In this document: one piece after another, positions 1-7,015 of the stretch
Numbering within the stretch: position 1 is the stretch's first letter
Layout: every line of letters starts with the position of its first letter
NCBI GenBank assembly: GCA_025928585.1
Contig: JAICJG010000019.1
Location: 1-32,547, forward strand
DNA length: 32,547 bases
Source: Rhodanobacteraceae bacterium
GTDB taxonomy: Bacteria; Pseudomonadota; Gammaproteobacteria; Xanthomonadales; Rhodanobacteraceae
Direction of reading: 5' to 3'
The notes under the pieces: generated by a model
Databases searched by the model: none
What the model saw: only the letters and a program-made list of their open reading frames with translations
Told to the model about the DNA's origin: nothing
Program-made: the position numbers and the translations under genes

Positions 1-1315
1 GCATGATGTCGCCCTTGCGGGCGGCCGCCTGCGCGCGTGCCACCAGCCGCGCGACCTTGGCCGATTGCGCCGGCGTCACGGCAGGCGAGATGCCGGCCGC
101 GGTCGAAGACGGCGGCCCGGAAGCGGTCGCAGGATGCGAGGCGAGCCGCGAGCGCGCTGCCACCAGGTCCGCGGATTTCGGCGCCCATTCGGCGGCCTTG
201 TCCAGCAGCGCCTGTGCGGCGTGCGGGTGGCCTGCATCGATTGCGGCATTGGCCTGCACGATCAGCGCTTCCGCCACTTTCCCCAGGCCCGCCTGGGCCT
301 TCGCATTACCGGGGTCGGCTGCCAGCGCCGCCTTGAACTGCGCCTCCGCATTGTCGCTGTCGCTGCCGGTGATCTTGCCCGCGCGCAGATCGGCCTCGCC
401 TTGCGCGAGATACTGGTCGCGCCGGGTGTCTGCCGCGCGGGACGCCGCCGCGACCGCGGCGCGCAGGTTGGGCAGCTGCGAATATCGGGGCAGCCTTTGC
501 GCCAGGTCCGCAAGCGCCTTCTTGGCATCGGCAAGATCATTCTGGCCCAGCCGGTCCTGGACCCGCGTCGCGAGTACGTCGCCCACCTGGTCCATGCCAT
601 GGCGCGCCACCGCGTTGTGCGGGTCGCCGGCCAACACCTTGCCGAACAAGGCCGCGGCGCCGCCCGGACCGTCGATGCGCCCATTCGCCAGCGCCTCGCG
701 CGCCTGCGATATCAACTGGTCCACGTTGGCATCGTGCAACACGGCCTTGGCGAGTGCCTTGTCCAGCGCTTCGACCCCGGCACCTCCACCCAGCAAGCTG
801 CGGGCCTGTTCGAGCGCACTGCGCGCGCGCGCAAAGTCGCGTTGCTCGAGGGCCTCCCTCGCGCGCGCGAGTTCCCGGTGACCCACCTTCTGCAGCCCGG
901 CCAGCGCCCGTTCGTTGTCAGGGTCGAGCACCCGCGCGGCCTCGTACAGCTCGCGCGCACTGTCGGGCCCGCCGGTCAGCGCGCCGGCGGCCAGCGCATC
1001 GTCGCCCCGCGTCAGCAGCGTGTTCAACTGGGTCTGCGGCAACAGCCCGCGCAGCATCGTCTGGTGCATGAACGCCCACGCACCGGCGCCGATCAGCACC
1101 AGCACCACCACCAATGCGGCCCAGCGCAGCCGGCGATGCCCGCGCGGTGCGGGCTTGCGCGTCTCGCGGGCACGGAATGGCGGCCGCTGCGGAGGTTGCG
1201 CCCCGCCGGATCGGGGGTCGCGCCGATCCACGCCGGCGTCCACCTGGTCGAGGTTTCCCAGGACCGGTTCGGTACGCCGCGGCGTGCCGCGCGAAGAATC
1301 GTTCCGTCCGTTCAT
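1..1315 (-). CDS. Membrane-anchored TPR-like repeat protein (C-terminus off window)
   Basis: This gene is absent from the ORF track because it has no stop inside the window. I translated it from the reverse strand: it starts MNGRNDSSRG and stays open for 438 codons to the left edge. Residues 1-64 are polar and Pro/Arg-rich. Residues about 65-84 (LRWAALVVVLVLIGAGAWAF) form one membrane helix, and the rest is Ala-rich helical repeat, presumably periplasmic. Three copies of a roughly 100-residue unit (LxxGxIxG, then A..LF..AL..DPxNxxA..GL..V) begin near residues 104, 205 and 306, and a fourth begins at the edge near 429. It lies 154 bp downstream of relA on the same strand. Related xanthomonad proteins may carry a C-terminal enzymatic domain, but none is visible here. 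The reading frame is secure; the function is unknown. Confidence 0.8.
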   Translation of the reverse strand, partial: MNGRNDSSRGTPRRTEPVLGNLDQVDAGVDRRDPRSGGAQPPQRPPFRARETRKPAPRGHRRLRWAALVVVLVLIGAGAWAFMHQTMLRGLLPQTQLNTLLTRGDDALAAGALTGGPDSARELYEAARVLDPDNERALAGLQKVGHRELARAREALEQRDFARARSALEQARSLLGGGAGVEALDKALAKAVLHDANVDQLISQAREALANGRIDGPGGAAALFGKVLAGDPHNAVARHGMDQVGDVLATRVQDRLGQNDLADAKKALADLAQRLPRYSQLPNLRAAVAAASRAADTRRDQYLAQGEADLRAGKITGSDSDNAEAQFKAALAADPGNAKAQAGLGKVAEALIVQANAAIDAGHPHAAQALLDKAAEWAPKSADLVAARSRLASHPATASGPPSSTAAGISPAVTPAQSAKVARLVARAQAAARKGDIM

Positions 1316-1422
1316 GCCCATCCATCACCGGAGCGCTCTCCGGCCCATCCAAACCCGGTCATGGGACCATGGCGGCCGCCCGGCGGTTCCAGCGGGCGCA
1401 GGAGCCTGCGCAAAACGCGGGC

Positions 1423-1431
1423 ATCTTACCA
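1423..1431 (-). promoter_or_regulatory. Possible extended -10 promoter of the repeat-protein gene
   Basis: On the minus strand the sequence reads TGGTAAGAT, an extended -10 (TGn plus TAAGAT, 4/6 to TATAAT), between relA and the repeat-protein gene. There is no good -35 at 17 bp. A short dyad, CCGGA-N6-TCCGG, lies between this site and the start codon. This is motif reading only. Confidence 0.25.
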
Positions 1432-1469
1432 TTCGATGGCAGGCCCACCGCCGCCGCCGCGAATGCGCT

Positions 1470-3557
1470 TCAGCTCCCGGCCAGCCGTCGCACATCGGTG
1501 ACGTTGGACAACGCAGCCACCTTGACGAGCAGCGCCGAAAGCTCCCCGTAGTCGTGCACCCGCAACGTGAACTGCATCGCCAGCTCACCGCGGTCGCGGT
1601 CGCTGTGGCTGCCGGATGCGACGATCCGCGCGCCGCTGTTGGCAATGGCATTGGTGACGTCGCGCTGCAGATCGCGACGATCGTAGCCCACCACCGAAAT
1701 GGCGACCTCATAGGCGCGATCCGGCGCGCTCTGCCAGCGGACTTCGATGGCGCGCTCGGGATTGCGCGCGCGCAACCGCGCCAGCGCCGGGCAGTCGGCA
1801 CGGTGCACGGTGATGCCGCGGCCGCGCGTGATGTAGCCCGTGACGTCGTCGCCCGGCAACGGCCGGCAGCAGCGCGCGAGGCTGGTCAGCAGATTGCCGA
1901 TCCCCTCGACCGTGAGCGCCCCGGGCTTGCCGGGTTCGCGAGGCAGGCGGGCTGGCGGGGGCGCAGCGGCCGCCGGCGGCGACTGCGCCTCCAGCATTGC
2001 CCGCGTCAACTGGGCGATGCCGACTTCGCCGAGGGCCAAGGCGACCAGCAGGTCATCGCGTCCCTTGCGGCCGAGCTTCGCCGGCAGGCGATCCAGCACC
2101 TCGTCCGGCAACGCCAGGCGGCGCGCCTCGCGCTCGAGGATCTGCCGGCCCGCCGCGAGATTGTCCGCGAGATCCTCGTGCCGAAACCACGCCCGCACCT
2201 TGCCGCGCGCGCTGGCGGTGCTCAGATAGCCGTGCTGCAGGGACAGCCAGTCGCGGCTGGGCGCGGGCTCGCGCGCGGTCAGGATCTCGACCCGATCGCC
2301 GCTCTTCGGCTGATGCGTCAGCGGCACGATCCGGCCGTTGACCTTGGCGCCCCGGCAACGGTGCCCGACCATGGTGTGCACGTGGTAGGCGAAATCGAGC
2401 ACCGTTGCGCCGGCCTGCAGGTCGATCACCTCGCCTTTCGGCGTCAGCAGATAGACGCGATCCTCGGCGAGTTCCGCGCGCAGCTCGGCGAGCAGCGCGC
2501 CGTCGTCCTCGCCTTCCAGCAGCTTGCGCATCCATGCGACGCGGGCCTGGTACGCGGCGTCGCCTGCGCCGCCCTCCTTGTACTTCCAGTGCGCGGCGAC
2601 GCCGAGTTCGGCACCCCGGTGCATCTCCTCCGTACGGATCTGCACCTCCAGCGTCTTGCCTTCCGGGCCGATCACCGCGGTGTGCAGCGAACGGTAATCG
2701 TTGCCCTTGGGGTGCGCGATGTAGTCGTCGAATTCATGCGGGATGATCGGCCACAACCCGTGCACGATGCCGAGCACCGCGTAGCACTCGGAGAGGCTTC
2801 CGGTCAGGACCCTGAGCGCGCGGATGTCGTACAGCTCGCCGAAGCCGACGCCCTTGCGTTGCATCTTCTTCCAGATCGAGTAGATGTGCTTGGCGCGCCC
2901 CTGCACCGTCGCCGTGATGCCGTGCTCGGCGAGCGCGGTGCGCAGGTCGGCGACGCAGCGTTCGATCCAGGCCTCGCGATCGGCGCGCCGCTCGGCCAGC
3001 AACCTCGCGATGCGGTGGTACACCTCCGGCTCCAGGTAACGGAACGCGAGGTCCTCGAGTTCCCATTTCCATTGCCCGATGCCCAACCGGTTGGCGAGCG
3101 GCGCGTGGATATCCCGGGTACGCCGCGCCAACTCGCGGCGCTCTGCGTCCGGGAGGGCCGCGGCCGCACGCAGCTCCGCCAGCTGGCGCGAAAGCAGCAG
3201 GTACACCACCCGCAGGTCACGGATGATCGCGAGCAACAGCCGGCGCAATCCCTCGTTCCCGCCCTTGCCGTCGCGCTCGGCATGCAGCGCCCACACCTGC
3301 TCGGCCTGCTGCTGGCCTTCGACCAGTCTGCGCACCGCCGGCGATATGCGCTGCATCGCATCGAGCCACCCCGGCGGTCGCGCACGGGCGATCGCATACC
3401 ACGCGGCCGCAAGACGGGTTTCGTCGTCGCAGCCCAGGTCCCGCAGCAGCGTGTCCGTCTGCGTCCACAACGCGTGATCGGTGGACGGCAACCCATCGAC
3501 CGGAACCGCACGCGCGGGTTCAGACGGTGCGCCAGCGTGGGAAGTCATGGATCGCAT
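1470..3557 (-). CDS. relA: RelA, ribosome-associated (p)ppGpp synthetase
   Basis: Transfers pyrophosphate from ATP to GTP/GDP when uncharged tRNA is on the ribosome, producing the stringent-response alarmone. Domains in order: a degenerate HD-like region without His-Asp pairs, a synthetase domain (GRAKHIYSIWKKMQRK; EFDDYIAHPKGNDYRSLHT), a TGS domain (VYLLTPKGEVIDLQAGATV), the zinc-finger/helical region (EGIGNLLTSLARCCRPLPGD) and a C-terminal ACT domain ending DVRRLAGS. The acidic EFDD motif is the RelA (EXDD) type, not the RXKD type of bifunctional SpoT/Rel, so it should be synthesis-only. The ORF opens at 3665, but its first residues overlap the divergent promoter region. ATG 3557 (about 695 aa) or ATG 3548 fits E. 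coli RelA; neither has a clear Shine-Dalgarno, so the start is uncertain. Confidence 0.96.
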   Translation of the reverse strand: MRSMTSHAGAPSEPARAVPVDGLPSTDHALWTQTDTLLRDLGCDDETRLAAAWYAIARARPPGWLDAMQRISPAVRRLVEGQQQAEQVWALHAERDGKGGNEGLRRLLLAIIRDLRVVYLLLSRQLAELRAAAALPDAERRELARRTRDIHAPLANRLGIGQWKWELEDLAFRYLEPEVYHRIARLLAERRADREAWIERCVADLRTALAEHGITATVQGRAKHIYSIWKKMQRKGVGFGELYDIRALRVLTGSLSECYAVLGIVHGLWPIIPHEFDDYIAHPKGNDYRSLHTAVIGPEGKTLEVQIRTEEMHRGAELGVAAHWKYKEGGAGDAAYQARVAWMRKLLEGEDDGALLAELRAELAEDRVYLLTPKGEVIDLQAGATVLDFAYHVHTMVGHRCRGAKVNGRIVPLTHQPKSGDRVEILTAREPAPSRDWLSLQHGYLSTASARGKVRAWFRHEDLADNLAAGRQILEREARRLALPDEVLDRLPAKLGRKGRDDLLVALALGEVGIAQLTRAMLEAQSPPAAAAPPPARLPREPGKPGALTVEGIGNLLTSLARCCRPLPGDDVTGYITRGRGITVHRADCPALARLRARNPERAIEVRWQSAPDRAYEVAISVVGYDRRDLQRDVTNAIANSGARIVASGSHSDRDRGELAMQFTLRVHDYGELSALLVKVAALSNVTDVRRLAGS

Positions 3558-3600
3558 GGACGGCTGGTGGCGCCCACGGGAAAGGCCGCCGAAAGACACG

Positions 3601-3606
3601 AGTGTA
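3601..3606 (-). promoter_or_regulatory. Possible -10 of relA (TACACT)
   Basis: On the minus strand TACACT lies about 44 nt upstream of ATG 3557. The same hexamer appears before glnS and the downstream kup in this window. No convincing -35 is found at 16-18 bp. Confidence 0.25.
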
Positions 3607-3650
3607 TTGGATTGGACATCGACGCACCCCGTGCGATGGGCGGGGGGCAC

Positions 3651-3659
3651 TGCTATCAT
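3651..3659 (+). promoter_or_regulatory. Extended -10 promoter, possibly giving a leaderless mRNA
   Basis: TGCTATCAT is an extended -10 (TGn plus TATCAT, 5/6). It ends 8 nt before the ATG at 3668, so transcription would begin at or beside the start codon. No Shine-Dalgarno fits in the gap. This agrees with a leaderless transcript but needs a mapped 5' end. Confidence 0.4.
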
Positions 3660-3667
3660 CGCCACTC

Positions 3668-4132
3668 ATGCGCACCCTACGGATGTTGCCGGCCGCACTG
3701 GCCGTGCTGATCACCGCCATGCCCGCCATGGCGCAACAATTTTCCTCGCTCGAGGAACGCATGTCGGCGGCCGACTTCAAGGCAGCAGGCCTCGACAAGC
3801 TCAGCCCTCAGCAACTCCAGTTCCTGGACGACTGGTTGCGCACGCACGAGCAGACCAAGATGGTCTCCGCAAGCGGCCAGCCGGTGTTCTATCCGGACAA
3901 TCAACCCCGCGACAAGTTCACTACGCATCTTGTCGGGCAGTTCAACGGCTGGGCCGGACACACGACGTTCACCCTCGACAACGGCCAGGTGTGGAAGCAG
4001 GCTGAATCCGGCGCGTATTCGTGTCCCGACGTCCACAACCCCGCGGTCACGATCAAGCCGATGATCCTGGGCAGTTGGCTCATGTACGTGCAGGGCTGCA
4101 ACCAGAGCGTGCGCGTCGAACGCGTGAAATAA
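3668..4132 (+). CDS. Small secreted protein of unknown function
   Basis: The 154-aa product begins MRTLRMLPAALAVLITAMPAMAQQ, a typical Sec signal peptide with a likely cut after AMA. I prefer ATG 3668 to the longer ORF from 3527 because the signal peptide starts there and the upstream part overlaps relA in antisense. The mature part (about 130 aa) has a short helical section (LDKLSPQQLQFLDDWLRTHE) followed by a beta-rich segment with two cysteines (SCPDVHN, VQGCNQ) that could form a disulfide. No family is recognised. It is divergent from relA and shares the short promoter region with it. The protein is probably periplasmic; its role is unknown. Confidence 0.8.
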   Translation: MRTLRMLPAALAVLITAMPAMAQQFSSLEERMSAADFKAAGLDKLSPQQLQFLDDWLRTHEQTKMVSASGQPVFYPDNQPRDKFTTHLVGQFNGWAGHTTFTLDNGQVWKQAESGAYSCPDVHNPAVTIKPMILGSWLMYVQGCNQSVRVERVK

Positions 4133-4228
4133 CTTCGCGCGAACCGGGTTCGCCGATCTGTCTTTCGCTTGCCGATATGGGCATGATGCCTGCGGTCGCG
4201 CCCCCGCCCGGCGCGCGAGGATCGTGAC

Positions 4229-4645
4229 GTGCTGGAAGTATGGTTGCCGTTGTTGTCGTGCATGGCCGTCGCCGCGACGTGGTACCACGTCCTGCGCCTC
4301 CGCGAGCGCGCGATCCTGCATGCGCGCCGCCTCTGCGAACGACACGGCCTGCAACTGCTCGATGACAGTGTGGCGCTGCATCGCCTGCGCGTGAACTGGC
4401 GGCGCGGCCCGTGGCACGCCGTGCGGGAATACCGGTTCGATACCAGCCTCGGCGGCCACGACCGCCAGACGGCGAGCATCACCCTTGTCGGCGACCGGAT
4501 CGTGGGCGCGAGCCTGCCGCGACGCGACGAATTCACCGACGCGCCGGCGCCTGCGATTCGCGTGGTGCACGGCATGCTGCCGGCGCAGCCGGAGGCCAGC
4601 GGCAACGTCGTCCCCATCACCCGCGCGCGAAGGACGCTGCACTGA
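4229..4645 (+). CDS. DUF3301 family protein
   Basis: This 138-aa protein has one N-terminal membrane segment (LEVWLPLLSCMAVAATWYHV) followed by a soluble domain. The pattern RERAILHARRLCERHGLQLLDDSVAL, with a later YRFDTSLGGHDRQTASITL, is that of the DUF3301 family of small proteobacterial proteins, whose function is not established. The start is GTG at 4229: AGGA at 4218-4221 lies 7 nt upstream, and no in-frame ATG precedes the conserved region. It follows the secreted-protein gene on the same strand after 96 nt, so the two may be co-transcribed. Family assignment is from memory of the conserved pattern. Confidence 0.8.
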   Translation: MLEVWLPLLSCMAVAATWYHVLRLRERAILHARRLCERHGLQLLDDSVALHRLRVNWRRGPWHAVREYRFDTSLGGHDRQTASITLVGDRIVGASLPRRDEFTDAPAPAIRVVHGMLPAQPEASGNVVPITRARRTLH

Positions 4646-4746
4646 CCTATCGAAAGTGATTTCGCTCGCCTCCGGCGCGTGATCGGCAAGCGGCAAGGGT
4701 GGGCCGGCGCGGTCGCAACGTGCGGGAGGCATGGCGCGTGGGCGAG

Positions 4747-4770
4747 CGCCCGTGCACGGAGGCACGGGCG
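4747..4770 (+). other. Perfect 9-bp stem-loop in intergenic region
   Basis: CGCCCGTGC pairs with GCACGGGCG around the loop ACGGAG. It lies in the 354-bp stretch between the DUF3301 gene and sspB, where I find no coding potential. There is no T tract after it, so by itself it is not an intrinsic terminator. A smaller hairpin, CGAAA-GTGA-TTTCG, lies at 4651-4664 directly after the DUF3301 stop. Confidence 0.4.
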
Positions 4771-4824
4771 GACGTTCGTGTCATGGATGACTGCTTGCCT
4801 CACGCACTTTCAGGGCGCCGTACC

Positions 4825-4845
4825 GCCACGGGCGCGTGGCCTTTT
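4825..4845 (+). terminator. Rho-independent terminator (plus strand)
   Basis: GCCACG-GGCG-CGTGGC (6-bp stem, 4-nt loop) is followed directly by CTTTT. It would end transcripts from the DUF3301 gene about 180 nt after its stop, or end an unrecognised small RNA made from 4646-4845. The T tract is short. Confidence 0.45.
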
Positions 4846-4847
4846 CG

Positions 4848-4893
4848 CCCCTTTCGGGCAATGTCAAAGGGGCCGCGCCGGGGGACGGCGCGG
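4848..4893. other. Two adjacent inverted repeats, convergent intergenic region
   Basis: CCCCTTT-N11-AAAGGGG (4848-4872) is followed at once by CCGCGCC-N7-GGCGCGG (4873-4893). Both are perfect 7-bp stems and can form on either strand. They sit between convergent genes (DUF3301 plus, sspB minus) and may help termination in both directions. Confidence 0.4.
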
Positions 4894-4924
4894 AAAGGAC
4901 GGGGATATGCGCGCTCGCCGAAGC

Positions 4925-4948
4925 AAAAGGGACCCGGCATTCACCGGG
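4925..4948 (-). terminator. Probable terminator of petABC-sspAB
   Basis: On the minus strand CCCGG-TGAATG-CCGGG is followed by TCCCTTTT, about 50 nt after the sspB stop. The stem is short (5 bp) and four bases separate it from the T4 tract, so it is a moderate candidate. It is the first such structure after sspB. Confidence 0.4.
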
Positions 4949-4999
4949 ATCGCAATCGGGGCAAAGGCGCGGGACGGGGAACGCGCCACGCGCGCGCCG

Positions 5000-5497
5000 T
5001 CACTTCACCACATGCAGGCTGGGCTTGCCCTTCGGCCTCGGCTTGTCCGGCTCGTCGCCGTGACCGCCGGTGCCCCCCTCGTCGGAGACGGATGCGTCCT
5101 GCCCCGATGCAGGCACGGCCTGGAGGGAAGGTGCAGACGGTTTGGCGGGCGCCATATCCGGCGACTGCACGGGTGGCGCGGCCCCCGCAGCATCCTCGGC
5201 CAGCAACATGCCCTGGCCGTTCTCCCGCGCGTAGATTGCCTGCACCGCCGCGATCGGCACGTTGACGGCATGGCTGACGCCACCGAAGCGGGCCATGAAG
5301 CTGATTGCATCGTTGCCGATCTCCAGGCGTGCGACCGCACGCGGGGCGAGGTTAAGCACCACCCGCCCGTCGCTCACCGCCTGCGGCGGAACCTGCAGCC
5401 CCGGCCGCGCGGCATCGACCACGATGTAAGGGGTGAGCCCGTTGTCACAGATCCATTCGTGGACCGCCCGCAGCAGGTACGGACGGTTGGAGGTCAT
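5000..5497 (-). CDS. sspB: SspB, ClpXP adaptor for ssrA-tagged proteins
   Basis: SspB binds the ssrA degradation tag and tethers substrates to ClpX. The 165-aa product has the conserved N-terminal fold (RPYLLRAVHEWICDNGLTPYIVVDA; LNLAPRAVARLEIGND; FMARFGG; VPIAAVQAIYARENG), then a disordered linker rich in Ala, Pro and Asp. It ends with the ClpX-binding tail RPKGKPSLHVVK, which matches the E. coli XB motif. The ATG at 5497 is 14 nt after the sspA stop. A GTG at 5515 overlapping the sspA stop would add six residues and cannot be excluded, because neither has a clear Shine-Dalgarno. The ORF from 5647 is too long because it runs into sspA. Confidence 0.96.
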   Translation of the reverse strand: MTSNRPYLLRAVHEWICDNGLTPYIVVDAARPGLQVPPQAVSDGRVVLNLAPRAVARLEIGNDAISFMARFGGVSHAVNVPIAAVQAIYARENGQGMLLAEDAAGAAPPVQSPDMAPAKPSAPSLQAVPASGQDASVSDEGGTGGHGDEPDKPRPKGKPSLHVVK

Positions 5498-5511
5498 GGC
5501 GGTGGGCTGGG

Positions 5512-6138
5512 TCACAGCTCGCCCAGCAGCCGCTCGTCGGAGGTCAGGCTGCGCGCAAAGCCCTGGCTCCGGAACAGGCGCTCGCCGTAATCCACGATCG
5601 GCTTGGCGTCCTTCGGCAGCGAAACCCCGAGCGAGGGCAACCGCCACACCACCGGAGCCACCAGGCAGTCGGCGAGGCTGATTTCGGGATTGAGGAAGAA
5701 TTTGGCGGCCTTGAACAGCGGCAGCGCCGTCATCAGGTGCTCGCGCAGGCGCTTGCGCGCGGATTCGGCGGCGCGCCCGCCGGCCTTGATCGCGGCAACT
5801 TCCGGCACCCAGTCGCGCTCGATGCGCACGCAGGCGAGCCGCAGGCGCGCGCGCGACAGCGGATCGACCGGCATCAGCGGCGGATGCGGGTAGCGCTCAT
5901 CGATGTACTCGCACACCACCTCCGGTCCGTACAGCACCAAGTCGCGGTCCTGCAGGGTCGGGGTGTCGCCGTACGGGTTGACCGAGAGCAGTTCCTCGCT
6001 CGGTTTGGCCGGCGGAACCTCGACGCGGTCGTAGACCACGCCCTTGGCGGCCAGCACCAGACGGACCCGGTGCGACTGCACGTCATCGGGAGCGGTGAAC
6101 AGCGTCAGTACGGTGCGGGTGTGGGCGGTTTGGATCAT
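5512..6138 (-). CDS. sspA: SspA, stringent starvation protein A (GST fold)
   Basis: SspA is a glutathione-transferase-like protein without GST activity that binds RNA polymerase and alters transcription in stationary phase and acid stress. The thioredoxin-like half (TLFTAPDDVQSHRVRLVLAAKGVVYD; NPYGDTPTLQDRDLVLY) is followed by ERYPHPPLMPVDPLSRARLRL, close to the surface PHP motif of E. coli SspA, and a helical C-terminal half. I choose ATG 6138 (208 aa) over 6153 because GGGGGAA lies about 8 nt before it and the length fits the family. It heads the sspAB pair downstream of petC, a common arrangement in beta- and gammaproteobacteria. Confidence 0.95.
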   Translation of the reverse strand: MIQTAHTRTVLTLFTAPDDVQSHRVRLVLAAKGVVYDRVEVPPAKPSEELLSVNPYGDTPTLQDRDLVLYGPEVVCEYIDERYPHPPLMPVDPLSRARLRLACVRIERDWVPEVAAIKAGGRAAESARKRLREHLMTALPLFKAAKFFLNPEISLADCLVAPVVWRLPSLGVSLPKDAKPIVDYGERLFRSQGFARSLTSDERLLGEL

Positions 6139-6175
6139 GCCAGGTTCCCCCATGGGCCGGGTCTATTCGCATTGC

Positions 6176-6215
6176 CCCGGGTGCGCCGCGCTGCTTTCGC
6201 AGCGGCCGTCCCGGG
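6176..6215 (-). other. Compound stem-loop between petC and sspA
   Basis: A 40-nt structure: outer stem CCCGGG/CCCGGG, inner stem CGCTGC/GCAGCG closed by the stable tetraloop GAAA (minus strand), with small internal mismatches. It lies after the petC stop and 38 nt before the sspA start. There is no T tract, so it may be an mRNA processing or stability element separating petABC from sspAB, or a weak terminator. Confidence 0.45.
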
Positions 6216-6253
6216 TCTGGTGGGATCGCGCAGCCGGCCGGCGTCGTTGCCGG

Positions 6254-7015
6254 TCAATGCACGTCCTTCCAGTATTCCTTCTTGAGCACCAGCGCGAACA
6301 GCGTGAAAAATACCAGATACAGCACCACCCACGCGCCCATGCTGCTGCGCACGAGTTCGTCCGGCGAGGAAACGTAGGTCAGGAATGCGGTGAGGTCCCG
6401 CACCGCCCGGTCGTACTGGGCAGGGGTCATGCTCCCGGGCTGTGCGAGCTTCAACTCCTTGATCGTGGCCGGCTCGCCGTTTGCGGGAGGGCTCATCACC
6501 GCGACCTGCTCGCCCTGCAACTGCCACAGCGGAAAGGGCATCGCCACGTTCGGGAACACCGTATTGTTCCAGCCGCTCGCCGTCGAAGGATCGAGGTAGA
6601 ACGACTTCAGGTACGCAGCCACCCAGTCGGCGCCCCTGGCGCTGACTTCCAGCGACAGGTCCGGCGGTGCCTTGCCGAGCCATTTTTCGGCATCGGCCTC
6701 GGGCATCGCCGAGACGATCGGCTCGCCGAACTTGACGCCGGTGAAGTTCAGGTTGTCCATCACCTGCTGTTCGGTCAGGCCGAGCCCCTCGGCCATCTGC
6801 GAATAGCGCATGTACTTCAGCGAATGGCAGCCCACGCAGTAATTCATGAAGAGCCGCGCACCGCGTTGCAGCGAGGCCTTGTCATGCACGTTGACGTTGA
6901 CGTTCGGGTAGCCGCCTTCCTCGGCGAGCGCGGCGGGTGCGGCCGCAAACGCCACCAGCAGCGCCAGCAACACCGTCAGGGTGCGCATGGAAGCGCGAAA
7001 GGTCTTGTCATGCAT
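6254..7015 (-). CDS. petC: Cytochrome c1 subunit of the bc1 complex
   Basis: Carries the c-type heme that passes electrons from the Rieske protein to a soluble or membrane cytochrome c. A signal peptide (MRTLTVLLALLVAFAAAPAALA) leads to a periplasmic domain with heme motif CVGCH (C60, C63, H64) in NYCVGCHSLKYMRY. The probable axial ligand is Met159 in NVAMPFPLW. A C-terminal anchor helix (GAWVVLYLVFFTLFALVL) ends in KKEYWKDVH. The 253-aa length is normal for bacterial cytochrome c1. The ATG at 7015 overlaps the petB stop by 8 nt and has AAAGG about 10 nt upstream. A second Met (residue 10) could also start the signal peptide. Last gene of petABC. Confidence 0.97.
   Translation of the reverse strand: MHDKTFRASMRTLTVLLALLVAFAAAPAALAEEGGYPNVNVNVHDKASLQRGARLFMNYCVGCHSLKYMRYSQMAEGLGLTEQQVMDNLNFTGVKFGEPIVSAMPEADAEKWLGKAPPDLSLEVSARGADWVAAYLKSFYLDPSTASGWNNTVFPNVAMPFPLWQLQGEQVAVMSPPANGEPATIKELKLAQPGSMTPAQYDRAVRDLTAFLTYVSSPDELVRSSMGAWVVLYLVFFTLFALVLKKEYWKDVH

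Noticed and set aside
915-3710. 931-aa plus-strand ORF
   Set aside because: It lies antisense to relA and the repeat protein; it is Arg/Ala/Pro-rich and has no recognisable motif. Long shadow ORFs are expected in GC-rich DNA.
4646-4845. Possible 6S, SRP or RNase P RNA
   Set aside because: I looked for signature sequences of these RNAs (for example the SRP GGAAGGNAGCAG loop) and found none; only generic hairpins are present.
4679-5590. 303-aa plus ORF over the intergenic region and sspB
   Set aside because: Antisense to sspB for most of its length, and the 5' part is hairpin-rich non-coding DNA.
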